A stretch of DNA of 64,000 nucleotides from Sphingobacterium hotanense (GCF_008274825.1 NZ_CP030848.1:4029618-4093617); one strand, 5' to 3'. Shown: positions 42,464 to 51,652, numbered from the stretch's first letter. The notes: a model not told the origin generated them from the sequence alone. Made by a program: numbers and translations.

Positions 42464-45400
42464 TTATAAACCAATCTGAATACCTAAAGAAGCGGACTTG
42501 AACGACGGTGTACCAGCACCCGTTCTACCCAAGTTATAGTTACCATCTGTACGTAGCATGCTATTTCCAGAAATCGTTTCTGGATCAATAGGTAAACCAC
42601 GTAGGTTATCAAAGGTGAAGAAGTTCTCTAATGACACGTAGATACGTGCATTTTTTAAGTGAATTCTATTCAACACATTTTCTGATACTGCATAACCAAA
42701 TGTGATATTCTTGATCTTGAAGTATGACATATCCAATAGATAACGAGTTTGAGGGCGCATTACATAGCCTTCGTCTGCTCCACCCAAGTTCCAAGCGCGA
42801 GGATAGAACGCATCAGTACGATCTTCTTTCCAGAAATCTTCCGCAATTGCTTGTGGCATCGCTCCATCCTTAACATGATAGCCAGGAATAGCTAATTGAC
42901 CAGAACCCCAGATCTCACGTTTTCCAACACCTTGTAGGAACACCGATAAATCGAATCCTTTCCAGTCTGCTCCTAAACGGAAACCATATTCGTAACGAGG
43001 CGTTGAGTTACCGATTACGACGCGGTCACCAGGATTACCATTGGTATTATCACCGTTTGTGATATATCCATCACCATTTACGTCAACAAATTTCACATCA
43101 CCAGGGCTCATAATCATAATACCATTACCATCCTCAAAGAAGGTTTGGTAAACCGGATTGTCCCCAGCCAATTGATTGGTTACTTTCGATACGCCTTCAT
43201 GTACGATAGTAACTTTCTGATGATTACCATCAGCGTCGTACAAGAAGTCTTCTTTTTGGTATAAACGATCCGTTACATAACCATAGATATCACCATAACG
43301 TCTTCCTGTAGAAAAGCTATTATTATTTAATAAACGATTTTCCCAAGTTGTTGCCCAGTCTGCGCCTTTAGTAACAATTGTAATCGCATCCGCTAAATTC
43401 GCATTAGCTGAAAGCCTTAGACCGTTATCAAATCTGTGTGAATAGTCTAATGCAATTTCCCATCCTCTAGTTCTTAGGTTACCAAAGTTCCCTTCAGGAG
43501 AAGTAGCTTGGCCAAACGTTGCCGGAGGAACTTCTCCCGCAACAATCATATCTTTCGTTGAGCGTTGAAACCATTCAAAAGTTAAACCCAACTTATTGAA
43601 GAAACGTAAGTCAGCACCAATATTTGAGTGCTCAATATTTTGCCATGATAAACTTCTTCTTACTGATCTCGGTGTACTTAAATAATAATACTTTAAAGCC
43701 TCGCCATTGAGCCAGTTATTCTGGGAAACCGGCATTGTCGGTACATACAAATCGTTATTAACCGATTGGTCACCGATACTACCCCATGAACCGCGCAATT
43801 TCGCAAAACTTAATACAGGGTTTAGGCTTTCCATAAAACGCTCGTTGGACAGGATCCATCCTGCTGAGAAGGAAGGATACCATTTCCATTGCAGGTGCGT
43901 AGGGAATTTCGACGTACCATCGTAACGAAGGTTAGCCTCTAATAAATACTTATTAGCAAAAGTGTAGTTCGCACGTCCGAAGAAACCAACTTGAGAATCC
44001 CAATCGGTGTCACCACCACTTTCTTGAATTCCGGTAGCAAACGGGAATTGTGGATTTTCCTCATTGATTAAATTTGTACGTCTCGCCCACGAGTCTTCCC
44101 ATTTGTTAGCAACCATATTGGTTCCCAACATAAATTTAACCTCATGCTTATCTGCAATAACCTTGTTATAGGTCGTAAATGCGTTGAATGTATGTTTTTT
44201 AGAGAAATACGAGCGACGATAGATATTCGATTGCTCTTTCGTAATATATGTTTCTACTGGAAAACGATATGCTAGCATTCCCCCATTGTCTGTAGGAATA
44301 CCATTCTCATCTACATAAACTTGATTACCGTTTGCATCATTCCATGCAACAGGTGCATACCAGTGCCAAGCACCTCTGAATGTTGGCATAGAAGATCTAT
44401 CTCCACTATTCTGCGTGCTGTAAGCATAGTCCATCTTCAGATCCCAACCATCCATAATATCGATGGTTGTACCTAAGTTTAGGTTTAAGTAGCGATTGAT
44501 TTTTTCCGCCGTGTGTGCATTTTTTGTGTCGAAATAAGGGTCACGAACATCGGTGCCATGTTCTTGTGCACCAATAGGGAATAATCTTGACCAACGGTAT
44601 AGATATAACCAAGGGTCAGAACCAAAACCTGTCGCTGAGTTTGGATAACGTTTGGTTCCGTCAGAATACATGGCTCCACCACGAAGTGTAAGGATATCAT
44701 TTACCTTCGTAGAGATATTTGCTGTAGCGTTATACCTAGTGAAATCATCGTCATTCGCAGGCTTCATCATCCCTTGTTGACCTAGATAGCCAACACTCAT
44801 GTTATACGTTGTGTTTCCGCTTTTTCCGTTCAAGCCTAGATTATGCAAATGCGAGAACGCATTGTCCTTAATCATTACGCTTGCCGGGTCATATAGACGC
44901 AAACCATACTTCTCACCACCTTCAAAATACCAGTCGCGGCCATAAAGAACAGGGTCATGATCATTCACGATTCCGCCCCATTTTTGTTGCCATTCTTTAA
45001 TCTTTTCGAAGCTCTCACGGTTAACACGCCAGAAACCACCAGCAGGACCGGCAGCTTGCATATTTTCATGCGCCTCTAAGGTATATTCTAAACCATCGAT
45101 ACCTGCAATCTCAATAGGTTTCATAGGAGATTGCAAAGAAAGGTTATTCGAATAAGTCACATTGTGCGAATCGCCTTTTGCGCCTTTTTTCGTCGTAATC
45201 AAGATCACACCAAATGCTGCCTTAGCACCGTAGATCGATGAAGACGCCGCATCTTTTAATACAGAGATGGATTCGATATCATTAGGGTTTACCATATTGA
45301 TACTTGGAATCTCTACGTTGTCTACTAAAATCAATGGATTCGCAGACCCTTTGATGGAAGCTACCTGACCACGGATTTTCATTACCGGATCGGAACCAAC

Positions 45401-45928
45401 CTCACCAGAAGGAATAACAACAGAAAGTCCCGGTATAGTACCTTGCATACCGCGACCCGCGTCGGGGATAGGGCGGCTACCCATCACTTCTTCCACATTG
45501 ATGGAAGAAACGGCACCTGTTAAGTGTTCCTTTCTTTGCGTACCATAACCTACTACCACAACTTCATCCAACACATCAGCTGCGCCTTCCAAAGTCACGT
45601 TTACCGTATTTCCGGCAACTGTAACCTCCTTGGAGTCATAACCCACAAAAGAGATTCTCAATTTAGAGCCTACCGGTGCTGTGATCGTAAATTTACCGTT
45701 GCCATCTGTAGCAGTTGTCGTTGATGTACCGATAACTGTTACTGTTGCACCAGCGATTGGTCCATCAGCGCCAGATACGGTTCCTTGGACCGTATTTTGT
45801 AGAACTGAGGAAGCATTCGTCCAGCTTGCATTTTTTCTAAGGTTACTTGCAGTCGAGGCCTCAGCAAATGAAGCGTAGGACGGCATAGTTAAGCCTAGAG
45901 CGAGAGAAAAGAGTAGAAGTCTTCGCAT
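42464..45928 (-). CDS. SusC/RagA-family TonB-linked outer membrane protein
   Basis: A 1154-residue TonB-dependent transporter. Signal peptide (LLLFSLALGLTMPSYA), carboxypeptidase-like domain (about 48-125: VQGTVSGADGPIAGATVTVIG), TonB-box-like EVVVVGYGTQRKEHLTGAVSSI, plug with MKIRGQVASIKGSANPLILVDNV and SISVLKDAASSSIYGAKAAFGVI, then a barrel ending SASLGIQIGL. It heads the operon susC-susD-lipoprotein-GHL10-phosphatase/propeller. namZ lies upstream on the same strand but is separated by a terminator, so this operon probably has its own promoter in 45929-46078. Confidence 0.94.
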   Translation of the reverse strand: MRRLLLFSLALGLTMPSYASFAEASTASNLRKNASWTNASSVLQNTVQGTVSGADGPIAGATVTVIGTSTTTATDGNGKFTITAPVGSKLRISFVGYDSKEVTVAGNTVNVTLEGAADVLDEVVVVGYGTQRKEHLTGAVSSINVEEVMGSRPIPDAGRGMQGTIPGLSVVIPSGEVGSDPVMKIRGQVASIKGSANPLILVDNVEIPSINMVNPNDIESISVLKDAASSSIYGAKAAFGVILITTKKGAKGDSHNVTYSNNLSLQSPMKPIEIAGIDGLEYTLEAHENMQAAGPAGGFWRVNRESFEKIKEWQQKWGGIVNDHDPVLYGRDWYFEGGEKYGLRLYDPASVMIKDNAFSHLHNLGLNGKSGNTTYNMSVGYLGQQGMMKPANDDDFTRYNATANISTKVNDILTLRGGAMYSDGTKRYPNSATGFGSDPWLYLYRWSRLFPIGAQEHGTDVRDPYFDTKNAHTAEKINRYLNLNLGTTIDIMDGWDLKMDYAYSTQNSGDRSSMPTFRGAWHWYAPVAWNDANGNQVYVDENGIPTDNGGMLAYRFPVETYITKEQSNIYRRSYFSKKHTFNAFTTYNKVIADKHEVKFMLGTNMVANKWEDSWARRTNLINEENPQFPFATGIQESGGDTDWDSQVGFFGRANYTFANKYLLEANLRYDGTSKFPTHLQWKWYPSFSAGWILSNERFMESLNPVLSFAKLRGSWGSIGDQSVNNDLYVPTMPVSQNNWLNGEALKYYYLSTPRSVRRSLSWQNIEHSNIGADLRFFNKLGLTFEWFQRSTKDMIVAGEVPPATFGQATSPEGNFGNLRTRGWEIALDYSHRFDNGLRLSANANLADAITIVTKGADWATTWENRLLNNNSFSTGRRYGDIYGYVTDRLYQKEDFLYDADGNHQKVTIVHEGVSKVTNQLAGDNPVYQTFFEDGNGIMIMSPGDVKFVDVNGDGYITNGDNTNGNPGDRVVIGNSTPRYEYGFRLGADWKGFDLSVFLQGVGKREIWGSGQLAIPGYHVKDGAMPQAIAEDFWKEDRTDAFYPRAWNLGGADEGYVMRPQTRYLLDMSYFKIKNITFGYAVSENVLNRIHLKNARIYVSLENFFTFDNLRGLPIDPETISGNSMLRTDGNYNLGRTGAGTPSFKSASLGIQIGL

Positions 45929-46078
45929 TGCTTATCGATTAAAATTAAAAAGTTTGTTTTATCATAATTCGGCGTTTTCATTTGTAGATAATGAATAAAC
46001 CGTCACTAATTTACAGATAATTACCTGATTTCATAATTCTTTATGCGTTTTTATGAGTGTTTATGCAAAAAGAAAAGC

Positions 46079-46108
46079 AAAGAGGCCCAAATGTTATTTG
46101 AGCCTTTT
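46079..46108 (-). terminator. Terminator after namZ
   Basis: GGCCCAAAT (46084-46092) pairs with ATTTGAGCC (46096-46104); on the minus strand AAAAGGCTCAAAT-AAC-ATTTGGGCCT is followed by CTTTGCTTTTC. It lies 10 bp after the namZ stop. Confidence 0.7.
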
Positions 46109-46117
46109 ACATGTTTT

Positions 46118-47350
46118 TCAATTAAAATCAGGATAGATTAAATATTTTTTACGCATTTCTTTATATTCTTTCAATTCCGGCTCCCAACTCTTGCGAATTT
46201 CATCTTCGGTTTTTCCAGCAATAATATCTTTACGTAATTGATCGGTACCAGCGAGTTTGTCAAAGAATTCAGCTCTGCTGAAGAACTTAGACTTGTCTGG
46301 CATCTTATTATAAAAATGTAGAATATACTTTAATGTGAACTTCTGATCGTCTGCATTCAGGTTACGAAGATCTAGTCCATACAATTTCTCGCCTTTACCT
46401 TCCACATGTTTCACCATACCAGCTTTTTCGCCTGGGGTGTATGTAAAATCACCATAAACAGGATTGTTATAACCTACAACCTGGAAAGGCCAATCTGTAC
46501 CGCGACCTACGGAGATCTCTGTACCTTCGAACAAGCATAAAGAAGAATATAGGCGTACGGAAAGGTGGTTCGGTAAACTTGGCGAAGGGATAACAGGAAG
46601 CTCGTACATTTTTCCATGATCCCAATTTTCTACAGGAATCACAGTTACCTTGCATTGTTTTCCACCTTCTAACCATTTCTCTCCGTTGATCATCTTAGCA
46701 AGTTCACCAACGGTCAGGCCATGTACCATTGCAATCTTATGATAAGAGACATTGGATTTAAACTTATCGTCTTTACGAACAGGTCCGTCAACTTGGTCGC
46801 CACATGGGTTCGGACGATCCAGAACGATTAGCTCCTTGTTATGCTTTGCGCATAATTCCATCACGCGATGTAAAGAGGTGATGTAGGTATAGAAACGAGC
46901 GCCTACGTCCTGTAAATCGAAGATCATCACGTCGATTGACTGTACGATAGAATCCTGCTTTTCATTACCTCCATAAAGAGTATATAAAGGTAGACCTGTT
47001 TTTGAATCAACGGCGTTGTCTACTTTTTCACCACGTTCAATATCGCCACGGAAACCATGCTCTGGCGCAAACCCGAATTTCAAATCAACTTCTTCACGCA
47101 ACAAAACGTCCAACAAATGTTCTTTTTGCTCACCAACAACGGAGGTTTGATTTCCCATAATCCCCACCTTCTTCCCTTTAAGCAAGGGTAAATAAGCTTG
47201 AAGTTGATCGGCTCCCGGAACAATAAGGTTTGCGTTGTTTTGCGGTTTCTCTTGTGCAGCTTCTTGTTTCACCACTGATTTTGACGTGGTTCCACAGCTA
47301 TTTGTTAATAGAACTCCGAATAATGCAGTATGCAGCAAAAATAGTTTCAT
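46118..47350 (-). CDS. namZ: DUF1343 lipoprotein, exo-beta-N-acetylmuramidase NamZ family
   Basis: A 410-residue exported lipoprotein, lipobox LTNSC (Cys19). DUF1343 proteins are now known as NamZ (GH171 in CAZy): exo-enzymes that release MurNAc from the non-reducing end of peptidoglycan glycans, shown for Bacillus subtilis YbbC/NamZ and for Tannerella forsythia. Family motifs are VGIMGNQTSVV, FGFAPEHGFRGDIERGE (with Glu97 in the conserved EHGFRG), SIDVMIFDLQDVGARFYTYI, IVLDRPNPCGDQVDGPV and ISVGRGTDWPFQVVG. Length is typical. A near-palindromic GCAATCGATAGC lies upstream at 47427-47438. Its place between susCD, murQ and nagA supports MurNAc scavenging. Cell location (periplasm or surface) is undecided. 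Confidence 0.9.
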   Translation of the reverse strand: MKLFLLHTALFGVLLTNSCGTTSKSVVKQEAAQEKPQNNANLIVPGADQLQAYLPLLKGKKVGIMGNQTSVVGEQKEHLLDVLLREEVDLKFGFAPEHGFRGDIERGEKVDNAVDSKTGLPLYTLYGGNEKQDSIVQSIDVMIFDLQDVGARFYTYITSLHRVMELCAKHNKELIVLDRPNPCGDQVDGPVRKDDKFKSNVSYHKIAMVHGLTVGELAKMINGEKWLEGGKQCKVTVIPVENWDHGKMYELPVIPSPSLPNHLSVRLYSSLCLFEGTEISVGRGTDWPFQVVGYNNPVYGDFTYTPGEKAGMVKHVEGKGEKLYGLDLRNLNADDQKFTLKYILHFYNKMPDKSKFFSRAEFFDKLAGTDQLRKDIIAGKTEDEIRKSWEPELKEYKEMRKKYLIYPDFN

Positions 47351-47426
47351 AAATATCGATTTGGCGCAAATAAACAGGTATTCTGTGCTTTACCTCGTAA
47401 AATTAAAACAAATACCGCATATAAAA

Positions 47427-47438
47427 GCAATCGATAGC
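47427..47438. promoter_or_regulatory. Near-palindrome GCAATCGATAGC upstream of namZ
   Basis: Differs at one symmetric position from the GCAATCGATTGC palindrome at 3378-3389. It lies 77 bp before the namZ start. Candidate operator of the same LacI-type family. Confidence 0.3.
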
Positions 47439-47860
47439 GTAAATCCTACAACTTTAAGCAAAAAGAAACAGAAAACACGCACAAAAACGAATATGCGTGT
47501 TTTGCGATATTTTTGATGAATCCTGCAAAAACATCAGTTTCCGAAAGAATTAGCGCTCTTCCCCCGTATTTGTACTGTTGTAGATAGTGTACTTTTAACA
47601 CATTTAAGTAACAATAAGGTGACAAATAGACCCTGCGTAACTTCAGCGTTCGGAAAACTCAAAACATTCTTTGTCTGAAGCAACAAACTAGCCAATTTCT
47701 ACACTGTTTCTTACTATAATTCTGATGAGATATATTCCTAAATCCGTCAGTATTGTCGATATGTATATTGTTGAATTTTGCTGAAAACGTTTAAGCGATA
47801 TCAATATTTGGATTTGAGGGCTGTCGTCCTAAGCAGAGGCCTAAGTTAGGCTACTCCCCT

Positions 47861-47942
47861 TTCAAACCCAATGCTAACCCAATACAAACCCCTATCAAAA
47901 CCCTTTCGGATTGGGATTGATAGGGGTTAGTAATGGGTTTCA
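47861..47942. repeat. Long hairpin repeat (CCCAATG family), copy 2
   Basis: CTTTCAAACCCAATGCTAACCC at the left pairs with GGGGTTAGTAATGGGTTT at the right, and an inner stem CCCCTATCAA/TTGATAGGGG lies between. It shares CCCTTTCAAACCCAATG with the 6961-7035 copy. Confidence 0.55.
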
Positions 47943-47982
47943 TTAAACTTCAACTTTACCTAGGTCCATTCAAATAGCGACA

Positions 47983-48096
47983 GGGACGTAAGCTTCTTAA
48001 TGATCATCAGAAACAGGCACTTTCAGAAAACCATTCATGTTGGGATTGAAAAATGATCTGGAACGAAAGCTCTTGATGTACATTGAAAACAGACAG
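47983..48096. repeat. Pair of imperfect direct repeats, spacing 77 bp
   Basis: GGGACGTAAGCTTCTT... at 47983-48019 and GGAACGAAAGCTCTTG... at 48060-48096 align over about 37 bp with one gap, both ending near AACAGRCA. Function unknown. Confidence 0.4.
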
Positions 48097-48104
48097 GTCA
48101 ATAA

Positions 48105-48139
48105 AAAAAGGCTGCCCTCAAATTAAGAACAGCCTTTTT
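48105..48139 (-). terminator. Terminator of the upstream GHL10 gene
   Basis: AAAAAGGCTG and CAGCCTTTTT pair around a 15-nt loop, 18 bp after the stop codon; T run on the minus strand. Confidence 0.75.
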
Positions 48140-48156
48140 GTTTATTTTTTAATTGT

Positions 48157-49809
48157 TTAATCTTCGATATTCTCGCCGATATAGTCGCCTTCATTTCCAA
48201 GTCGGTCGATTGGCTTCACGGCAATGGCATTCAGCTTTTGTCCATCCTTAGTTTTCGGGAAACTAATTTCGGTTTGCGGCGCATCTAATATCTCGACGCT
48301 CCAAGTGTTACCATAACGTGCATACGCCACCCACTTAAATACTTGCTCAGGCTGCTTGTGTAACCATTTTGCAAAAACGCTACTTGGTTGTTTAGTCAAC
48401 ATCAAAGTAGGCTTTAATATTGGGTTCGCAGACAACCATGGGGACGCGGGTACCAAAGCGCGTTGGCTATAAGGACCTTCATGTAATGCTTTAAGCATGG
48501 AAGGATTTTTTGTCAAACCTGCAATGCTCCAGTGCACTGCTCCAACCGAGTTAGGAACCACTTGACGCGTCACTTCAATTTGTCTTTTGATCTCTTCTAC
48601 GCGGTTTGGCGCTCTTACTTCCACTGTATTTAACCCTGGCCATAAGTGTCTGTTATGGGTATTTTCAGACTGCCACCATTTCAATAGGCTTGTAAAGCTT
48701 TGTTTTGGAGGGTCAATTGGCCAATAAAGCTGAGGCGTAAAATAATCGATCCAGCCCTCATTTAACCATAGTTTCGCATCAGCATAGAGTTCGTCGTATT
48801 GTGAAGAACCTGTCACACCTGCCGGGTAGCCGGGTTTCCAGATTCCAAAAGGACTAAGACCGAACTTCACATGCGGTTTTTCCGCTTTAATTTCAGTATA
48901 GACGCGTTTAATAAACTTATTTACGTTATCTCTGCGGAAATCAGGACGGCTTAAAGTACCTCCCGCTTTTCTATAAGCATTCCATGTTGCGTCGTCCGGG
49001 AAGTCAGCACCTCCGTTATAAGTTGCATATGGATAGAAATAATCATCAAAGTGTACACCGTCGATATCATAGCGTTTTACGATATCATGTACAACCGCAG
49101 CAGCATGGTCTTGCGTTTTTTGGCTGGATGGATCAAACCAGTACATACCATTTCTAAGGCGCACCACATGATCTGCCGCTTTTCTTACCATGGACTCGTT
49201 GGTTACTGAACCACCGTTTGAATGATGAGCACGATAAGGATTTAACCAAACATGCAGTTCCAATCCTCTTTTATGCGCTTCTTCAACCCAAAATTCTAAA
49301 GGATCATAGTATGGCGAAGGTGCTTTACCGATTTGTCCGGTCAAAAAGTACGACCATGGTTCATAGGGTGAATTATATAGTGCATCTGCGGAAGGGCGAA
49401 CCTGAAAGATAACTGCATTGAAGTTATTTTCCTTCAGCATATCCAATAGGCGGATTGCCTCTGCTTTTTGTTGATCTGTCGACAGGTTGTTTTTACTTGG
49501 CCAGTTGATATTGGCTACCGTTGCGATCCAGGCGGCACGGAATTCACGTGGAACTTGTGGCAATTTTGCTGTAAAAGCCGGCTTCACCTTTTCCTTTTTC
49601 TCCACTTTCGCCGCCTGTTGCACAGGTTTTGTTTCTGTAGGCTTATCCGCATCTTTTGTTTCAGGCACCTGATTGGCCACCTGTGATTCCTTTGCTATTT
49701 CTGTTGTATTCTGTTTAGCGGCCTTGCTCTGCTTGTTCTTCGAACCGCAGGAAATTCCCGTAAACAATACCGCCGATAATGCGCAAAGACTAATAAATCT
49801 TCTCATCAT
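48157..49809 (-). CDS. GHL10-family glycoside hydrolase-like lipoprotein, copy B
   Basis: About 550 residues. Lipobox GISC (Cys near 21) and a Lys/Glu/Gln/Thr-rich linker (about 22-75), then the GHL10 barrel: REFRAAWIATVANINWPS, NFNAVIFQVRPSADALYNSPYEPWS, LELHVWLNPYRAH, IDGVHFDDYFYPYA, FGLSPFGIWKPGYP and WIDYFTPQLYWPI. It shares the domain and the ALYNSPYEPWS, DG-HFDDYFYP and PQLYW/Q blocks with the copy at 37639-39084 but is longer at both ends. The ATG at 49809 is preferred to an upstream GTG. It follows nagA by 72 bp, so the two are probably co-transcribed. Predicted wall-glycan hydrolase, unproven. Confidence 0.87.
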   Translation of the reverse strand: MMRRFISLCALSAVLFTGISCGSKNKQSKAAKQNTTEIAKESQVANQVPETKDADKPTETKPVQQAAKVEKKEKVKPAFTAKLPQVPREFRAAWIATVANINWPSKNNLSTDQQKAEAIRLLDMLKENNFNAVIFQVRPSADALYNSPYEPWSYFLTGQIGKAPSPYYDPLEFWVEEAHKRGLELHVWLNPYRAHHSNGGSVTNESMVRKAADHVVRLRNGMYWFDPSSQKTQDHAAAVVHDIVKRYDIDGVHFDDYFYPYATYNGGADFPDDATWNAYRKAGGTLSRPDFRRDNVNKFIKRVYTEIKAEKPHVKFGLSPFGIWKPGYPAGVTGSSQYDELYADAKLWLNEGWIDYFTPQLYWPIDPPKQSFTSLLKWWQSENTHNRHLWPGLNTVEVRAPNRVEEIKRQIEVTRQVVPNSVGAVHWSIAGLTKNPSMLKALHEGPYSQRALVPASPWLSANPILKPTLMLTKQPSSVFAKWLHKQPEQVFKWVAYARYGNTWSVEILDAPQTEISFPKTKDGQKLNAIAVKPIDRLGNEGDYIGENIED

Positions 49810-49881
49810 ATACACTTTCTTAACTTACAAAACTACGTCTTTTTGCACGTTTATGTCAAATTGTAACCTATAAGTTATACG

Positions 49882-50991
49882 TTAAATAATTCTTTTGCCC
49901 TCAAAAACAACTTGTTGCACGCGATATTCTGAATCAAAAACAAGGATATTCGCGAGACTATGGGTTCTCAAATTCCCGATATCGTCACGCGCAATTTGGC
50001 GTGCCGGATAAAGCGTTGCCATGCGGAGAGCTTCCGAAAGGTCGACGCCGACATGCTGCACACAGTTCTTTACCGCCTGTAATAAAGACAATGCGGAACC
50101 TGAAAGTGTTCCATCAGGCATGACGTAATGATCGCCGTTTAGCACATGTTGATAGACTCCTTTATTGCAGGCAGCTACGGCGTCGGTAATTAAAAATAGA
50201 CGCTCCCCCATCAATTCTTTGCTGAGCCGAACGGCTTCATAATCCACATGTATGCCATCAACGATGATGGAAGCCGCTACGGAAGCATGCGAGAATGCGG
50301 CACCTGGAATTCCTACTTCGCGATGATGAAACGGCGACATGGCATTCCACAAATGGGTCACCATCCCTATACCTTTATTAAAGGCCGAGGTCGCTTGTTG
50401 ATAGGTAGCGGTGCTATGTCCAAGTGTTAAGCGGACTCCTTGCTCCTGAAGGTAATCTATGCATTCCTGATCCATTAATTCCGCCGCAATGGTCATAATT
50501 TTGACCACATCTTGACCCTGTAATAAATCTTCTAATATAGGCTTCGTTGCTTTGATAATGAGTTCTTCCGGATGGGCACCGCGTTTAGCAGGATTTAAAA
50601 AGGGTCCTTCCAAATGCAAGCCTAAGGCAACTTTAGATTGCACTTGGCGAAACACATCGATAGCAGTTTTAAATACTGCTAATTTATTGGTCGCCAGTGT
50701 CGGCATGTAGGATGTACAGCCCTGCTTCAGTAAGTTCTGATCTATTTTCGAAAGCGACTCCACGGTCAACTCGGCAGAAAATAGGTCATTGCCTGTACCA
50801 TAAATCTGTAGGTCGATAAGACCGGGGCAGATGTTGCCACCTTGCACATCGATTACTTCAAAATCACTGGGAATTTCGTCAGACGGTACGATTGCTAGGA
50901 TCCGATCCCTACTAATGAGTACGGCGTGGTTATCTAAGACCTGATATTCCGTAAAGATACGGCCATTACAAAGGGCTAGGTTTTGATTCAT
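49882..50991 (-). CDS. nagA: N-acetylglucosamine-6-phosphate deacetylase
   Basis: A 369-residue amidohydrolase-fold enzyme converting GlcNAc-6-phosphate to GlcN-6-phosphate and acetate in the cytoplasm. Seen: GNICPGLIDLQIYG, GLHLEGPFLNPAKRGAHPEE (metal-binding Glu), LTLGHSTATYQQA and VTHLWNAMSPFHHREVG (His ligands), FLITDAVAAC (catalytic Asp) and DGTLSGSALSLLQAV. It takes the MurQ product onward, so it completes the MurNAc-6-P route. It is divergent from ridA and first of a two-gene unit with the GHL10 gene. Confidence 0.94.
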   Translation of the reverse strand: MNQNLALCNGRIFTEYQVLDNHAVLISRDRILAIVPSDEIPSDFEVIDVQGGNICPGLIDLQIYGTGNDLFSAELTVESLSKIDQNLLKQGCTSYMPTLATNKLAVFKTAIDVFRQVQSKVALGLHLEGPFLNPAKRGAHPEELIIKATKPILEDLLQGQDVVKIMTIAAELMDQECIDYLQEQGVRLTLGHSTATYQQATSAFNKGIGMVTHLWNAMSPFHHREVGIPGAAFSHASVAASIIVDGIHVDYEAVRLSKELMGERLFLITDAVAACNKGVYQHVLNGDHYVMPDGTLSGSALSLLQAVKNCVQHVGVDLSEALRMATLYPARQIARDDIGNLRTHSLANILVFDSEYRVQQVVFEGKRII

Positions 50992-51093
50992 CCTGCAATA
51001 TAGGCAGTTTTCATTTTTTTCTAAAAAATCGACCGTCTAATTGTATCTTAGTCCTTGTTAGTATATAACAGAAAAGAATAAATCTATACGATT

Positions 51094-51480
51094 ATGTCAC
51101 AAAAAGAAATCTTAAATACCGACAAAGCCCCTGCAGCTATCGGTCCATACAATCAAGCGATTAAAGCAGACAAAACTTTATATGTTTCAGGTCAAATTCC
51201 CTTGATTCCGGAAACGATGGAATTGATCAGCACAGGCGTTGCTGATGAGGCACATCAGGTTTTGAAGAACGTTGGTGCTATCCTAAAAAATGCAGGTTAT
51301 GATTTTAATGATGTGGTAAAGACCAGCATATTCTTGAGTAGCATGGACTACTTTGCTACAGTAAACGAAGTGTATGCAGAATACTTCAAAGAAAATCAAC
51401 CCGCTAGAGAATGTGTCGCTGTTAAAACCCTCCCTAAAGAAGTGAATGTGGAGATTTCCGTAATCGCGTGGAAGGCATAA
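51094..51480 (+). CDS. ridA: RidA-family reactive imine deaminase
   Basis: A 128-residue YjgF/YER057c/UK114 protein. The family hydrolyses 2-aminoacrylate and other reactive enamines/imines formed by PLP enzymes. It shows PAAIGPYNQAIKADKTLYVSGQIPL, VLKNVGAILKNAGYDFNDVVKTSIFL and the C-terminal ARECVAVKTLPKEVNVEISVIAWKA with the catalytic Arg (all quoted partly). Length is standard. It is monocistronic, with a terminator-like hairpin at 51653-51690. Confidence 0.94.
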   Translation: MSQKEILNTDKAPAAIGPYNQAIKADKTLYVSGQIPLIPETMELISTGVADEAHQVLKNVGAILKNAGYDFNDVVKTSIFLSSMDYFATVNEVYAEYFKENQPARECVAVKTLPKEVNVEISVIAWKA

Positions 51481-51652
51481 GTGCAAACAATCCCTTTATT
51501 TTATAATGGGTGTCACTTTTTAGAATAATAAAAAGCTGGATGTTTGTATTAAGCAAATACAACGCTTACTATTCAAATTTTGGACACTTTTTTTATACTA
51601 TAAAAGTCTGCATGTAGCCCTACAGCGCAGCATAATTGTTGAAACACAACCT

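Larger units (their letters stand above)
47351..48156. other. 806-bp intergenic region with repeats and terminators
   Basis: Holds the namZ upstream region with a GCAATCGATAGC near-palindrome (47427-47438), a perfect hairpin AAAACACGCA/TGCGTGTTTT (47472-47503), a hairpin repeat of the CCCAATG family (47861-47942), a pair of imperfect 37-bp direct repeats (47983-48019 and 48060-48096) and the terminator of the upstream GHL10 gene (48105-48139). No coding frame is supported. Confidence 0.6.
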
